Shown here: positions 33,979 to 42,898 of the stretch, piece after piece
Numbering within the stretch: the first letter of the stretch is position 1
How the letters are laid out: each line of letters begins with the position of its first letter
Assembly (NCBI GenBank): GCA_040757595.1
Contig: JBFLWP010000004.1
Span: forward strand, 200,905 to 264,904
Origin: Nitrospirota bacterium
GTDB lineage: Bacteria > Nitrospirota > Nitrospiria > Nitrospirales > Nitrospiraceae
Direction of reading: 5' to 3'
Length of the DNA stretch: 64,000 nt
Position numbers and translations under genes: made by a program
Notes under the pieces: generated by a model
The model's database searches: none
What the model was told of the DNA's origin: nothing
Seen by the model: only the letters and a program-made list of their open reading frames with translations

Positions 33979-35550
33979 ATGGCCGGGTTGAATGCCGATC
34001 CGCCGAAACGAGCGACCTCCTCCTGCGGCACGCCCGGACCCGTTCAGCCTCTGCGAATCCCTCCCACTGCTTCCCGCGAACACCTGAGTGCTCTGTTGGA
34101 GATCAGCCAACTCCTCACCTCGTCGACCGATCTCCCGCAGCTACTCCGCCTCATCCTGGACACGCTTAACCAGTTGGTGGACGCGGACGGCTGCAGTCTT
34201 CTGCTGATCGACCCACTGACCAATGAGCTCACGTTCTATATGCCGTTCGGCCCGGAGGTCGACCAGCTCAAGGAGGTTCGCCTGCAGCCCGGGCAGGGCA
34301 TCGCCGGATGGGTCGTTAAAGAGCGCCGCCCCCTTCTCGTGAACGACGTTCAAGCCGATGCCCGGTTTTACAGCAAGATTGACACGATGACCGGGTTCCA
34401 GACCAGATCCGTGCTCGCCGCCCCGCTGGTGGATCGGGAGCGCGTGCTCGGGGTGGTCGAGGTCCTGAATTCTCACAAGGCGAACGGATTTGATCGGCAG
34501 GACCTGGATCTCGTCTGCATATTTACGGCCCAAGCCTCGATCGCGCTCAGAAACGTTCAGCTCATCACGACCATCCGAGACGAGAAGGCTTACTGGCAGG
34601 AAGAAGTGCAGACGCGCCATCGAACCTTGATCGGCAAGAGTCCGCTCATGCAGGAGGCGGTGCAGACAGCCCGAAAGGCGGCAGGATCAGATTCGACGGT
34701 GCTGCTTCTCGGCGAGAGCGGGACCGGAAAGGAGATTCTCGCACGCTCGATACACGCCTGGAGCGCGCGGGCTTCCAAACCATTCCGAGCCATCAATTGT
34801 GCCGCACTTTCAGACCAGTTGCTGGAAAGCGAGCTCTTCGGACACGAGAAGGGGGCCTTCACGGGCGCGCTTCAGCAAAAGAAGGGACTGTTCGAGCTTG
34901 CACACTGCGGGACCGTGTTTCTGGACGAGATCGGAGACATGAAGCCGGAATTGCAGGCCAAGCTGCTGCGCGTGCTGCAAGAGCACGAATTCGAGCGAGT
35001 CGGAGGGACGGTGACGATCCGGATTGATCTACGGATCATCGCCGCCACCAATCAGGATCTGCGGAAAGCAGTGGCGAGCGGGCGGTTTCGAAAAGACCTC
35101 TTTTACCGTCTCAACGTCGTCGTGATTAAGCTCCCGCCTTTGCGGGATCGGAAGGAAGACATTCCGGCACTCGCAGAGTTCTTTCTCAAACGATACGGCC
35201 AAGAACTCAATCGCACGTTGTCCTTCGACCCCGAGGCGCTCGAGCGGCTGCAACACTATGAATGGCCGGGAAACGTCCGTGAGCTCGAAAATGCGATCGA
35301 GCGGGCAGTGGTCCTCGCTTCGGAACCGGTCCTCAGGGCAAGAGACCTGGCGATCGAACCCTGCGGGACTGAGTCAGAGCCCGCCGCACTCATGGACCTT
35401 CCGTTCCACGACGCGGTGAAGGCTTACAAACGCATCCTCATTCAGCGCGCTATCGAGAAGGCTGGAGGCAAAAAAACCAAGGCGGCTGCCCTTCTTGGAC
35501 TCAACCCCACGCATCTCGCCCGGCTTCGCAAGGAATTGAGGGTGGAATAA
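33979..35550 (+). CDS. GAF-domain sigma-54-dependent transcriptional activator
   Basis: The 523-residue protein from ATG 33979 is preceded by AAGGAGGGCAGGCC. A GAF sensor domain (about 45-190, [17 protein letters not shown] to [14 protein letters not shown]) precedes the AAA+ domain with Walker [22 protein letters not shown] (sigma-54 contact loop), [11 protein letters not shown] and [12 protein letters not shown]-terminal Fis-type helix-turn-helix ends it ([19 protein letters not shown]). The absence of a receiver domain makes it FhlA/NorR-like, answering a small ligand. It most likely drives the promoter at 25900. Confidence 0.93.
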   Translation: MAGLNADPPKRATSSCGTPGPVQPLRIPPTASREHLSALLEISQLLTSSTDLPQLLRLILDTLNQLVDADGCSLLLIDPLTNELTFYMPFGPEVDQLKEVRLQPGQGIAGWVVKERRPLLVNDVQADARFYSKIDTMTGFQTRSVLAAPLVDRERVLGVVEVLNSHKANGFDRQDLDLVCIFTAQASIALRNVQLITTIRDEKAYWQEEVQTRHRTLIGKSPLMQEAVQTARKAAGSDSTVLLLGESGTGKEILARSIHAWSARASKPFRAINCAALSDQLLESELFGHEKGAFTGALQQKKGLFELAHCGTVFLDEIGDMKPELQAKLLRVLQEHEFERVGGTVTIRIDLRIIAATNQDLRKAVASGRFRKDLFYRLNVVVIKLPPLRDRKEDIPALAEFFLKRYGQELNRTLSFDPEALERLQHYEWPGNVRELENAIERAVVLASEPVLRARDLAIEPCGTESEPAALMDLPFHDAVKAYKRILIQRAIEKAGGKKTKAAALLGLNPTHLARLRKELRVE

Positions 35551-35592
35551 ACAAGCCGTTCGGCAATTCCTTGAACGCCGTGCAGGAACAGG

Positions 35593-36273
35593 TTATTTCA
35601 CTTTGGAGAGGTCCGCCTCGAACTCGCTCATCTTGCCGTCGGGAAAGAAAATCACGAACTTCGTCTTGGCGTTGGGGTCGAAGCTCTCATAGGCGAAACG
35701 GGCCGTGAAGCGGGACCGGTAGGCCGGCCCCTGGCCCTCGTTCTTGCGGCCCCGGTCGGCCGGGCTCACATCCACGGGTTTGATCGTCTTCGAGCCCTGC
35801 TGCAGCGCGATCTGCACGCCTTCCGCGAAATACTCATCGTCTCCGCAGAGCTGCACTTCCATTTCCAGGTTCGGCATGTCCAGATACTTCTGGATCTTGT
35901 CATCGGGCATCCGGACTTCCTGCTTCTGCTTCTTGGACTCGGTCGCCTCCTTGCGGCCGAAGGATTCCAGCCAGTAGCGTTTCGTCCTGAGCACGGCGCG
36001 CGCGCCGCAGGGGTCCTTCTCCGGATCGGCGCCGACGCTGCTGCTCAGGGAGGCGTGCTGGAGAACCTGCTTCACTTCCTCCGGCGTGTTGGCCTTTTCC
36101 ATGGGCTCGCGACCGGACGCCAAGGCTTTCTTGGCCTCTTCCATCGTGAGCTTGACGTCGATGGCTTCGGCCGGTCCGGCGACCAGCAGGGCGACCGCCC
36201 ACGTGCCGATGACGGTGCCGAGCCCGACGCCGATTCGGGATGACTGCGCGTTCGCCATGAATCCTGCCACCAT
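35593..36273 (-). CDS. predicted secreted protein of unknown function
   Basis: The 226-residue product from ATG 36273 (GGGAGG upstream) has a long signal peptide (GVGLGTVIGTWAVALLVAGPAEA). The mature part is helical at first (KLTMEEAKKALASGREPMEKA), carries two cysteines that may form a disulfide (DPCGAR and VQLCGDD), then strands rich in Lys and Phe, ending in FFPDGKMSEFEADLSKVK. No family recognised. It stands alone, convergent with the activator gene and followed upstream by a heptad repeat. Confidence 0.75.
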   Translation of the reverse strand: MVAGFMANAQSSRIGVGLGTVIGTWAVALLVAGPAEAIDVKLTMEEAKKALASGREPMEKANTPEEVKQVLQHASLSSSVGADPEKDPCGARAVLRTKRYWLESFGRKEATESKKQKQEVRMPDDKIQKYLDMPNLEMEVQLCGDDEYFAEGVQIALQQGSKTIKPVDVSPADRGRKNEGQGPAYRSRFTARFAYESFDPNAKTKFVIFFPDGKMSEFEADLSKVK

Positions 36274-36340
36274 AATGGCCTCCCTGAATGAATGCGGCGC
36301 TAACCGGGCGCCATTGTAAGGAAACCGCCGAACCAATGCA

Positions 36341-36435
36341 ACGCAGAACGATGAACGCGGAACGATGAATGGAAGATATGCGGGCGACTCTTCCTCCATT
36401 CATCATTCATCGTTCAGCACTCAGCATTCATCGTT
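36341..36435. repeat. heptad-type inverted repeat overlapping the 3' end of maf
   Basis: Right-arm units CATTCAT, CATTCAT, CGTTCAG, CACTCAG, CATTCAT run in phase; left units are GAACGAT, GAACGCG, GAACGAT. GATGAATGG (36364-36372) pairs with CCATTCATC (36396-36404). The right arm covers the maf stop codon. Confidence 0.85.
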
Positions 36436-37060
36436 GAAAGACCGCCCAGTTCGGGTAGGGCTTGGCACGGTAGAGCTGCGCCACGTCCACCGGCACGGGC
36501 ATCCCGTGCTTCGTGAGCAGACCGGCCACCAGCTTGAGCGGCAACCCAACCGCCGCCGTGAAATCTCCCTCGATACAGGCGATCAGGCGCCCCCCGGCTC
36601 CCTGAATGGAATAGGCCCCGGCCTTCCCCAGGCTCTCGCCGGTCCGGAGGTATTCGTCCAGCTCCCCGTCGGTGAAGTCCTTCATCCAGACCCGCACCGT
36701 CTCCACGCCCCACTCGCGGATGCGGGCGGCCTCCCCCCGGAGCGCGACCGCCGTGTGGATGAGATGCTCCCGCCCGCGAAGCTGCCGCAGCATCCGGTCC
36801 GCTCCCGCTCGGTCCGCCGGCTTGCCCAGTATCGTCCGGCCGACCGCGATCAGCGTGTCGCTCCCGAGGACCAACCGGTCCGGGAATCGTTCCGCGCAGG
36901 AGCGGGCCTTGCCGTCCGCGATCAGGCAGGCCTGCTCCTCGGGGCTCACATCCTGGCGCACCCGTTCTTCAAAGACGGGCTCGACGATTTCGAAGGGCAC
37001 CTGGAGCAGGGCGAGCAGGTCTTTGCGGCGCGGAGAGGTCGAGGCCAGGAGAAGGCGCAT
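36428..37060 (-). CDS. maf: Maf-family nucleoside triphosphate pyrophosphatase
   Basis: The 210-residue product opens with the family motif MRLLLASTSPRRKDLL and continues with VLGSDTLIAVGRTILGKP, HTAVALR and AGAYSIQGAGGRLI, including the catalytic Asp/Glu/Lys set. Maf enzymes hydrolyse non-canonical or pyrimidine NTPs to monophosphates and can inhibit septation. It is the usual length; its last residues come from the adjoining heptad repeat. Confidence 0.94.
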   Translation of the reverse strand: MRLLLASTSPRRKDLLALLQVPFEIVEPVFEERVRQDVSPEEQACLIADGKARSCAERFPDRLVLGSDTLIAVGRTILGKPADRAGADRMLRQLRGREHLIHTAVALRGEAARIREWGVETVRVWMKDFTDGELDEYLRTGESLGKAGAYSIQGAGGRLIACIEGDFTAAVGLPLKLVAGLLTKHGMPVPVDVAQLYRAKPYPNWAVFQR

Positions 37061-37082
37061 GAGCTCAGTGCGGAATGGTGGA

Positions 37083-37183
37083 CGCAGAACGCTGAACGAC
37101 TTCGTGAGGAATGGCCACGGCCTCAGTTTCGGGTCCCAAGACCGCAGACGTTCATCGTTTCGCGCTCATCGTTCTCCGTGACG
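37083..37183. repeat. heptad-type repeat overlapping the 3' end of the dus gene
   Basis: GCAGAACGCTGAACGAC on the left faces CGTTCATCG and GCTCATCGTTC on the right, the same words as at maf and atpE. The right arm encodes the last residues of the dihydrouridine synthase. Confidence 0.55.
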
Positions 37184-38304
37184 CTTTCCAGGGTTCCGGT
37201 CAGATACTCGGCCACCAGCCGCTCGACGTCGGCGCTGCTGCAGGCTCGCACCATCCTGGCCCGCATGAGGGCCGCCAGGTGAAAGCCCTTGCAGTACCAG
37301 CCCAGGTGCTTGCGCAGGTGCGGAAACCGCTCCCTGCCGAACAGGGCCTCGAACTGGCGGGCATGGTCCAGCATGACCCGGAAGCGCTCGGCCAACTCGA
37401 CCGCCGGCTCCAGGGAATCGGTCCGGCCGGCCGCCATCACGTCTCCACCGGCAAGAATCGAGCGAACCGCCTCCTTGTTCCGGAAGAGCCAGGGACTCCC
37501 GAGCGCCCCGCGCCCGACCAGCACCCCGTCCACTCCCGTCTCGACCACGCGGCGGACCACGTCCGCCATGGACTGGAGATCGCCGTTCCCCAGCAGGAGC
37601 GTTCGAGTCCCCCGCGCCAGCGCAGCGGCGCGGGCGATCGCGCCCCAGTCGGCCTCGCCCCGATACATCTGCTGGAGCGTGCGCCCATGGACGGAGATGG
37701 CGGCCGGCTCCTCCTCGAGCAGACGGATGATCCAGTCCTCGACTATCACCTCGTCGTACCCGATGCGCGTCTTGACCGACAGGGGAATGGCCCGGCGGGG
37801 CGACGGGGCACGGCCGTCCCGCTGCCGGTTCATGGAGCGGACCGCCTCCGCCCGCCCCGGCTTCAGCCCGGCTGCCTCTAGGCTCTGTCCCCCCGCCCAG
37901 TCCTCGATGCCCCGGCGGGTGGCCCGCAGGATGGCCTGGGCCAGTGCCGGGGTCCGGATCAGGCCGGCGCCGGAGCCGGAGGAGGCGACGCTCCGGGACG
38001 GACAGCCCATGTTGACGTCCAGCCCGTCGAAGCCCAACTCGCAGACCACGTGGGCCGCCTGATAGAACAGGTCGGGGTCCTTGCCGTACAGCTGCGCCAC
38101 GACGGGCCGCTCCTCCTCGTCGTAGAGGAGCGGGGACAGGAGAAAGGCCGGCCCCCGGCAGATGTCCCCAACGCTCGTAAACTCGGTGAAGGTCACATCG
38201 GGCGCCCCCTGTCTCGCGACGATCAGGCGGAAGGCGGCGTCGGTGACCCCGTCCATGGGCGAAAGGCCGATGATCGGGCGTGGCAGCCGTTGCCAGAAGC
38301 TCAT
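37123..38304 (-). CDS. dusB: tRNA-dihydrouridine synthase
   Basis: A 393-residue FMN-dependent Dus family TIM barrel. It has IGLSPMDGVTDAAFR at the N-terminus, VAQLYGKDPDLF, DVNMGCPSRSVASSGSGAGL with the catalytic Cys, LSVKTRIGYDE, SVHGRTLQQMYRGEADW, and GNGDLQSM plus GVLVGRGALGSPW. Relative to typical DusB there is an insert of about 35 residues between the GAGL segment and LSVKTRIG (EDWAGGQSLEAAGLKPG). It reduces uridine in tRNA D-loops. The subfamily symbol is tentative. Confidence 0.9.
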   Translation of the reverse strand: MSFWQRLPRPIIGLSPMDGVTDAAFRLIVARQGAPDVTFTEFTSVGDICRGPAFLLSPLLYDEEERPVVAQLYGKDPDLFYQAAHVVCELGFDGLDVNMGCPSRSVASSGSGAGLIRTPALAQAILRATRRGIEDWAGGQSLEAAGLKPGRAEAVRSMNRQRDGRAPSPRRAIPLSVKTRIGYDEVIVEDWIIRLLEEEPAAISVHGRTLQQMYRGEADWGAIARAAALARGTRTLLLGNGDLQSMADVVRRVVETGVDGVLVGRGALGSPWLFRNKEAVRSILAGGDVMAAGRTDSLEPAVELAERFRVMLDHARQFEALFGRERFPHLRKHLGWYCKGFHLAALMRARMVRACSSADVERLVAEYLTGTLESVTENDERETMNVCGLGTRN

Positions 38305-38316
38305 GGAATTGATCCT

Positions 38317-39759
38317 CTACGCGCTCACACGCTCACAGGCGGCTCGATAGCCGCTCCGCAGACCATCCGCTTCCTGCTGCACGAGCGGAGCTGCCTGCGG
38401 CAGGACTTCTCGGACAAAAGCCGTGAACCGGTCGAGCTTCCGCAAGAAGAAGTCATAAGGCTCCCCGCAAGGGCGCGGCTCGCGGAACCAGAAGGCGACG
38501 AACGAGCCCAAGGGCACGCCCGCCTCCTCCAAAGCCAGGCAGGTCGCCGGGAACATGTCGCGGAGTTCCCCGCCCCAATGGAGAATCTCGTACGGCAGGT
38601 AGGTCCGGCGATAGAGCTCCATCATGTCGGGATCGGCCTCCAACGACGGCAATTCGCCCGACGGATGTCCCGTGACGAACCGGGCATAGTCCCCATACCG
38701 GTTCAGCAGCCGGGCTGCCGTCGTAGAATCAACGGGATTGAGCTCGACCTCCCGCCCGTCGCGACCATCCGATAACAGGACGTTCTCGGGTACCGACCTC
38801 CACCGTTCCAGCGCCCGGCCGAACCGTTCGCGGAATCGCTCGAACTCCACCACGATCCGGGAGATAGGCTTGGTGTCCACCTCCAGAGCCAACCCCCGGA
38901 GGTTGACGAGCCGGGGATGGGCCAGAATCTGCTCCAACAGGTCTTCGAGCACCTCCGGGATGGGCGAGCCGTGGGCATCAATCCACCGCGGGGGACCCTG
39001 GGAAGGGCCAGCCGCGTCCGTGACATGCTCCGCAAGGCCGGCCACGTGAATTTGGACGACCCGCTCCAACGGAAAAGCGTCCAGGAAGTCGGCGACGAAG
39101 GCCGGCAGCGGTTCCCGCCGCCACCAACCGGCGTACCGGTACACGGTCCAGAGATGCCCGATGTCCAGGACCAGTCCGCAGGGGGTCCGTTCGGCCACGA
39201 GCCGGAAAAACTCCGGGATGGGCAGGTCGCCGAGCCCGAAATAGGTGAGCGGCGGCATTTCCAACAGCACGAGCGGGCCGAAGCCGGCCTCCGCCTCCCC
39301 GTCACGATCCAGCCGCCTCTGCGTCAGGGCCAGATTCCCGGCCGCGACCTCGGCGCCGACGGCGGTATAGAGGGGCGGCAAGTAGGTGCCAAAGGTATGG
39401 CCGGCCATCTGCTTGGCGGCGCATTCGTGCGTCATCCAGTGGCTGCCGAGGGTGCGCAGGTGGGCCGCCGCCTCATCCAGCTCGCCGTTGAACGGATAGG
39501 CGGTCGTCCAATCGGGCTGGGTGAGCCACAGCCCCTCCCCGTGATATTCCAGCAGGGCGTCGGGCAGCCGGCGCCGCACCTCGGCCAGGGCCGGTTGCGC
39601 CGCCCTGAACACCTCCCAGTAGCCGGGAACGGCCCCCCGACCGGCCAGCGTCTCCGCCAGCTCGAACAGGTCCGGGGAATAGACGTCCACGGACAGACCG
39701 AGCCCGTGCCATGGAATATGCGCTGCTCGGTTGCGAAACTCGCGCTCGACAGTCGTCAT
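38317..39759 (-). CDS. DUF692/MNIO-family protein with long C-terminal extension
   Basis: A 480-residue product from the ATG at 39759. The first 290 residues form a DUF692 TIM barrel, the multinuclear non-heme iron oxidative family: HGLGLSVDVYSPD, LEYHGEGLWL, HWMTHECAAKQM, LLEMPPLTYFG, GLVLDIGHLW and VVQIHVAGLAEH supply the His/Asp/Glu ligands. A second region of about 180 residues follows. MNIO enzymes usually modify cysteine-containing RiPP precursors with a DUF2063-type partner; neither is visible here. The function is therefore open. Confidence 0.78.
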   Translation of the reverse strand: MTTVEREFRNRAAHIPWHGLGLSVDVYSPDLFELAETLAGRGAVPGYWEVFRAAQPALAEVRRRLPDALLEYHGEGLWLTQPDWTTAYPFNGELDEAAAHLRTLGSHWMTHECAAKQMAGHTFGTYLPPLYTAVGAEVAAGNLALTQRRLDRDGEAEAGFGPLVLLEMPPLTYFGLGDLPIPEFFRLVAERTPCGLVLDIGHLWTVYRYAGWWRREPLPAFVADFLDAFPLERVVQIHVAGLAEHVTDAAGPSQGPPRWIDAHGSPIPEVLEDLLEQILAHPRLVNLRGLALEVDTKPISRIVVEFERFRERFGRALERWRSVPENVLLSDGRDGREVELNPVDSTTAARLLNRYGDYARFVTGHPSGELPSLEADPDMMELYRRTYLPYEILHWGGELRDMFPATCLALEEAGVPLGSFVAFWFREPRPCGEPYDFFLRKLDRFTAFVREVLPQAAPLVQQEADGLRSGYRAACERVSA

Positions 39760-39770
39760 GGCTGTGTCTG

Positions 39771-39805
39771 AACCTCGCCTCTCGCCTCTTGCCCCTCGCC
39801 TGCGC
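39771..39805. repeat. single-arm heptad repeat upstream of the DUF692 gene
   Basis: Units CGCCTCT, CGCCTCT, TGCCCCT and CGCCTGC follow in strict period seven. The words match those in the repeat at 42.07-42.11 kb. Confidence 0.65.
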
Positions 39806-39947
39806 GAAGCGAAGCTAGTGTACTGGCCCGTTCCCCGTTTGACAAGCGACGGCCGGCCCAGCCTGTGGAGCACAATCGGCCTCTCCTTTGACCGCCCGCC
39901 GTCCGGTGGTAAGATGGAGCCGTCGGCCAGTCCTGATAAGGAACTTC

Positions 39948-41057
39948 ATGGGAACGAACGAGACGCTCAGCAACCAGCCAGGCCGGCTCCCGTTGACGAA
40001 CGAGGAAATCCTCCGGCAGGTCCAGGTTCTGCTCGAGCAGCCGGACGGCGACCTGCGCACCGTCCTGCTGAAAGAGCTGCTCCTGGGGGTCCTGAAGGTC
40101 ACGGAGTCCCAGCTCGACACCCTGGACCTCAAGATCCTCAACCGGAGCCTGAAGGAGCTCCGCCACGCCTTCCGGGTCTTCCGGCCTTACCGTCACCGGT
40201 CCAAGGTCAGCGTGTTCGGGTCGGCCAGGACGCCGCCCGACGATCCCCACTATCAGTTGGCGGTCCGCTTCGCCCGCCTGGTGGTCCAGCGGGGCTACAT
40301 GGTCATCACCGGCGGGGCGGACGGGATCATGAAGGCCTGCCACGAGGGAGCCGGCAAGGAGCACAGCTTCGGGGTCAACATCCTCCTCCCCTTCGAGCAG
40401 GGGGCCAACACGGTGATCGCGGACGACCCCAAGCTGATCACGTTCAAATATTTCTTCACCCGCAAGCTGATGTTCATGAAGGAGTCCGACGCCATCGCTC
40501 TGTTCCCCGGCGGGTTCGGCACCCAGGACGAGGGGTTCGAGGTCCTGACGTTGATCCAGACCGGCAAGAGCCAGCCCAAGCCAATCGTCTGCCTGCAGGC
40601 GCCCGGCAGCCGGTACTGGGACCGCTGGCGCTCGTTCATCACCGACCAGCTCCTCCCCGACCGGCTCATCAGCGAAGAGGACCTGGGCCTGTTCCGGATT
40701 TGCGAGTCGGCGGAGTCCGCCGTCGAGGAGTTCGAGCGCTTTCACCGGAACTACCATTCGATCCGGTTCGTCAACGGGCTTCTGGTCGTGCGCATCAGAC
40801 AGCGGCTGTCCGCGTCTCAGCTCCGGCAGATCCACGAGGACTTCTCGGACCTGCTGGCGGGCGGGTCGTTCGAGCTTCGGGGACCGCTGCCCGAAGAAGC
40901 CGACGAGCCGACTCTGGATCTCCTACCCCGCCTGGTCTTCCAGTACAACCGCCGGAGCGCCGGCCGGCTGCGGGCGCTCATTGACCGCCTCAACTCCCTC
41001 TCTCCCGAGCCGACCCGGCGAGCCGAGCCGGCAAAGTCCACCAGGCACGCGGCTTGA
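39948..41057 (+). CDS. LOG-family protein (TIGR00730-like) with extra flanking domains
   Basis: A 369-residue protein from ATG 39948 (AAGGAACTTC upstream). The central LOG fold has SVFGSARTPPDDPHY, VITGGADGIMKACHEGA and the signature PGGFGTQDEGFE. About 90 residues precede it and about 110 follow, both helical, making it nearly twice the length of cytokinin-type LOG enzymes. LOG proteins are nucleotide-5'-monophosphate phosphoribohydrolases; older annotation as lysine decarboxylase is wrong. Long LOGs resemble PpnN-type enzymes. The substrate is inferred. Confidence 0.87.
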   Translation: MGTNETLSNQPGRLPLTNEEILRQVQVLLEQPDGDLRTVLLKELLLGVLKVTESQLDTLDLKILNRSLKELRHAFRVFRPYRHRSKVSVFGSARTPPDDPHYQLAVRFARLVVQRGYMVITGGADGIMKACHEGAGKEHSFGVNILLPFEQGANTVIADDPKLITFKYFFTRKLMFMKESDAIALFPGGFGTQDEGFEVLTLIQTGKSQPKPIVCLQAPGSRYWDRWRSFITDQLLPDRLISEEDLGLFRICESAESAVEEFERFHRNYHSIRFVNGLLVVRIRQRLSASQLRQIHEDFSDLLAGGSFELRGPLPEEADEPTLDLLPRLVFQYNRRSAGRLRALIDRLNSLSPEPTRRAEPAKSTRHAA

Positions 41058-41121
41058 CCAGCCTCCTCCCCGACGCGTCTAGCCCTCCTCCTCCGGTCGT
41101 GATATGCTGACGACCTGATCT

Positions 41122-41988
41122 ATGAGCCGGTCGCCCCAATCCGAGCGCCAGCCGTCCCGACCCCCGGCCCAGGCTCCCGACATCGTGCTGTACCACGCCG
41201 AGTGCGCCGACGGCTTCGGCGCCGCCTGGGCGATCTGGAAGCGATTTCCCTCGGCCCGCTATCTGGCGGTCAAGCACGGGTTCCCCCCGCCGGACGGCCT
41301 GGCCGGCCGGCACGTCGTGATCGTGGACTTCAGCTACCCGCGCGACCTCCTCGAAACCGTGGCGAAGCAGGCGGCCAGCCTGCTCGTGCTGGACCATCAC
41401 ATCACCGCGCAGAAGGCCCTGGCCGGTCTCCCCTACGCCTATTTCGACCAGAAGAAGTCCGGCGCGGTCCTCGCCTGGGAATGGGCGCACCGGGAGCCGG
41501 TGCCGTGGCTGCTGAAGTACATCCAGGACAAGGACCTGTGGGAATGGGCCCTGCCGGCCAGCCGCGAGATCAGCGCCGCCCTCGCCTCTTATCCCTACGA
41601 CTTCCGTCTGTGGGACGGTCTGCGGCAGGAAACCCTGGAGGCGGAGGGCCGGGCGATCCTCCGCTACGAGAACGAACTGGTGGACAAGATCGTAGCGGAG
41701 GCGGTGACGGTCTCCTTCCACGGCCAGACCGTGCCGGCCGTGCAGAGCGCCGTCCTGACCAGCCAGATCGGGGAGCGGCTGGCGAAGGGGCGCCCGTTCT
41801 GCATCATCTGGCACGATCGCGACGGACGCCGTTACTTCAGCCTCCGCTCCGCCCCCGAAGGCGCCGACGTGGGCGCCATCGCGTCGGCGCACGGCGGAGG
41901 CGGCCACACCCACGCGGCCGGCTTCTCGGTGCCGTTGCCGCCGGACGGATCCTCCCCGCTCGATTCGCTCAAAACAGCCACTGGCTAG
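41122..41988 (+). CDS. DHH-family phosphoesterase
   Basis: The 288-residue product has the N-terminal motif VLYHAECADGFGAAWAI, VIVDFSYP, the DHH-equivalent LVLDHHITAQK, and the DHHA1-like C-terminus with GAIASAHGGGGHTHAAGF. These are manganese-dependent phosphoesterases acting on short oligonucleotides, cyclic dinucleotide products or polyphosphate. The HAECADG start is typical of the subgroup annotated as oligoribonuclease/exopolyphosphatase-like. The exact substrate is unknown. Its stop codon lies inside a heptad repeat. Confidence 0.88.
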   Translation: MSRSPQSERQPSRPPAQAPDIVLYHAECADGFGAAWAIWKRFPSARYLAVKHGFPPPDGLAGRHVVIVDFSYPRDLLETVAKQAASLLVLDHHITAQKALAGLPYAYFDQKKSGAVLAWEWAHREPVPWLLKYIQDKDLWEWALPASREISAALASYPYDFRLWDGLRQETLEAEGRAILRYENELVDKIVAEAVTVSFHGQTVPAVQSAVLTSQIGERLAKGRPFCIIWHDRDGRRYFSLRSAPEGADVGAIASAHGGGGHTHAAGFSVPLPPDGSSPLDSLKTATG

Positions 41989-42111
41989 AGGCAAGGGGCA
42001 AGAGGCGAGAGGTGAACGACGCGCAGACGCGGCGAGGGGGTGACGCGGCATCTCCGCGTCCCGGCGTCGCCTGCGCCTCGCCCCCTAGCCTCTGGCCTCG
42101 CGCCTCTCACC
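41987..42111. repeat. heptad-type repeat between the DHH and rhomboid genes
   Basis: Left units GGCAAGG, GGCAAGA, GGCGAGA and GGTGAAC oppose right units of the CCTCGCG and CCTCTGG type. The core contains a perfect GACGCGG/CCGCGTC hairpin (42042-42048 and 42054-42060). Confidence 0.7.
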
Positions 42112-42118
42112 TAATTTT

Positions 42119-42853
42119 ATGATCCCGCTGCACGACGACAACCCGACCGAGATCACTCCCGTCGTCACGATCGCGCTCATCGTCGCCTGCGCGCTGGTCT
42201 TCTTCTACGAAGCCTCGCTGCCGCAGGAATTGGCCGAGGCCTTCATCTTCCGCTACGGCGCGATCCCCGCAGTCCTGCTCGGGCACGAGGCCGAGTCGCA
42301 GGGCCTGCCGCCCGACGTCGTCGCCCTCCCCGTCTTCGCCAGCCTGCTGACCAGCATGTTCCTGCACGGAGGCTGGATGCACCTGATCGGAAACATGCTC
42401 TACCTCTGGATCTTCGGCAACAACATCGAAGACGCGATGGGGCACGGGCGGTTCGTGATCTTCTACGTGACCTGCGGCGTCCTCGCCGCCCTCAGCCACG
42501 CGCTGATTGATCCCGCTTCGGCCGTGCCGATGGTGGGGGCGAGCGGGGCCATCTCGGGCGTGCTCGGGGCCTACCTGTTGCTCTACCCCCACGCACGGGT
42601 GCTCGTGCTGATTCCGCTGGGCTTTTTCAGCCGGGTGATGTACGTGCCGGCGGGGTTCGTCCTGGGCTTCTGGTTCGTGCTGCAACTGTTGAGCGGCGGG
42701 TTGAGCCTGGGGCGGCAGGGAGGCGGGGTCGCCTTCTTCGCCCACATCGGCGGGTTTCTGGCGGGGATGGCCCTGATCGGGCTCTTCAAGCGGCCGGAGG
42801 TCCGCTTCTTCGCCCCCCGCCGCCACTGGTCCCGCTGGCACTCCGACTGGTAG
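42119..42853 (+). CDS. rhomboid-family intramembrane serine protease
   Basis: A 244-residue polytopic protein. It has HGGWMHLIGNMLYLWIFGNN (the conserved HxxxN region), the catalytic Ser in VGASGAISGVLGAY, and the catalytic His in FFAHIGGFLAGM. About six membrane helices are present. It cleaves transmembrane segments of client proteins; the clients are unknown. The start MIPLHDDNP follows the heptad repeat with only a weak ribosome site. Confidence 0.93.
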   Translation: MIPLHDDNPTEITPVVTIALIVACALVFFYEASLPQELAEAFIFRYGAIPAVLLGHEAESQGLPPDVVALPVFASLLTSMFLHGGWMHLIGNMLYLWIFGNNIEDAMGHGRFVIFYVTCGVLAALSHALIDPASAVPMVGASGAISGVLGAYLLLYPHARVLVLIPLGFFSRVMYVPAGFVLGFWFVLQLLSGGLSLGRQGGGVAFFAHIGGFLAGMALIGLFKRPEVRFFAPRRHWSRWHSDW

Positions 42854-42898
42854 AGGGGATTAGTAGGCGGCCTGTTGCGGCCGGGGCGGACGCGACGG

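Noticed and set aside
39948..41057. Lysine decarboxylase annotation for the PGGFGT protein
   Set aside because: The motif belongs to the LOG phosphoribohydrolase family; there is no PLP-binding site.
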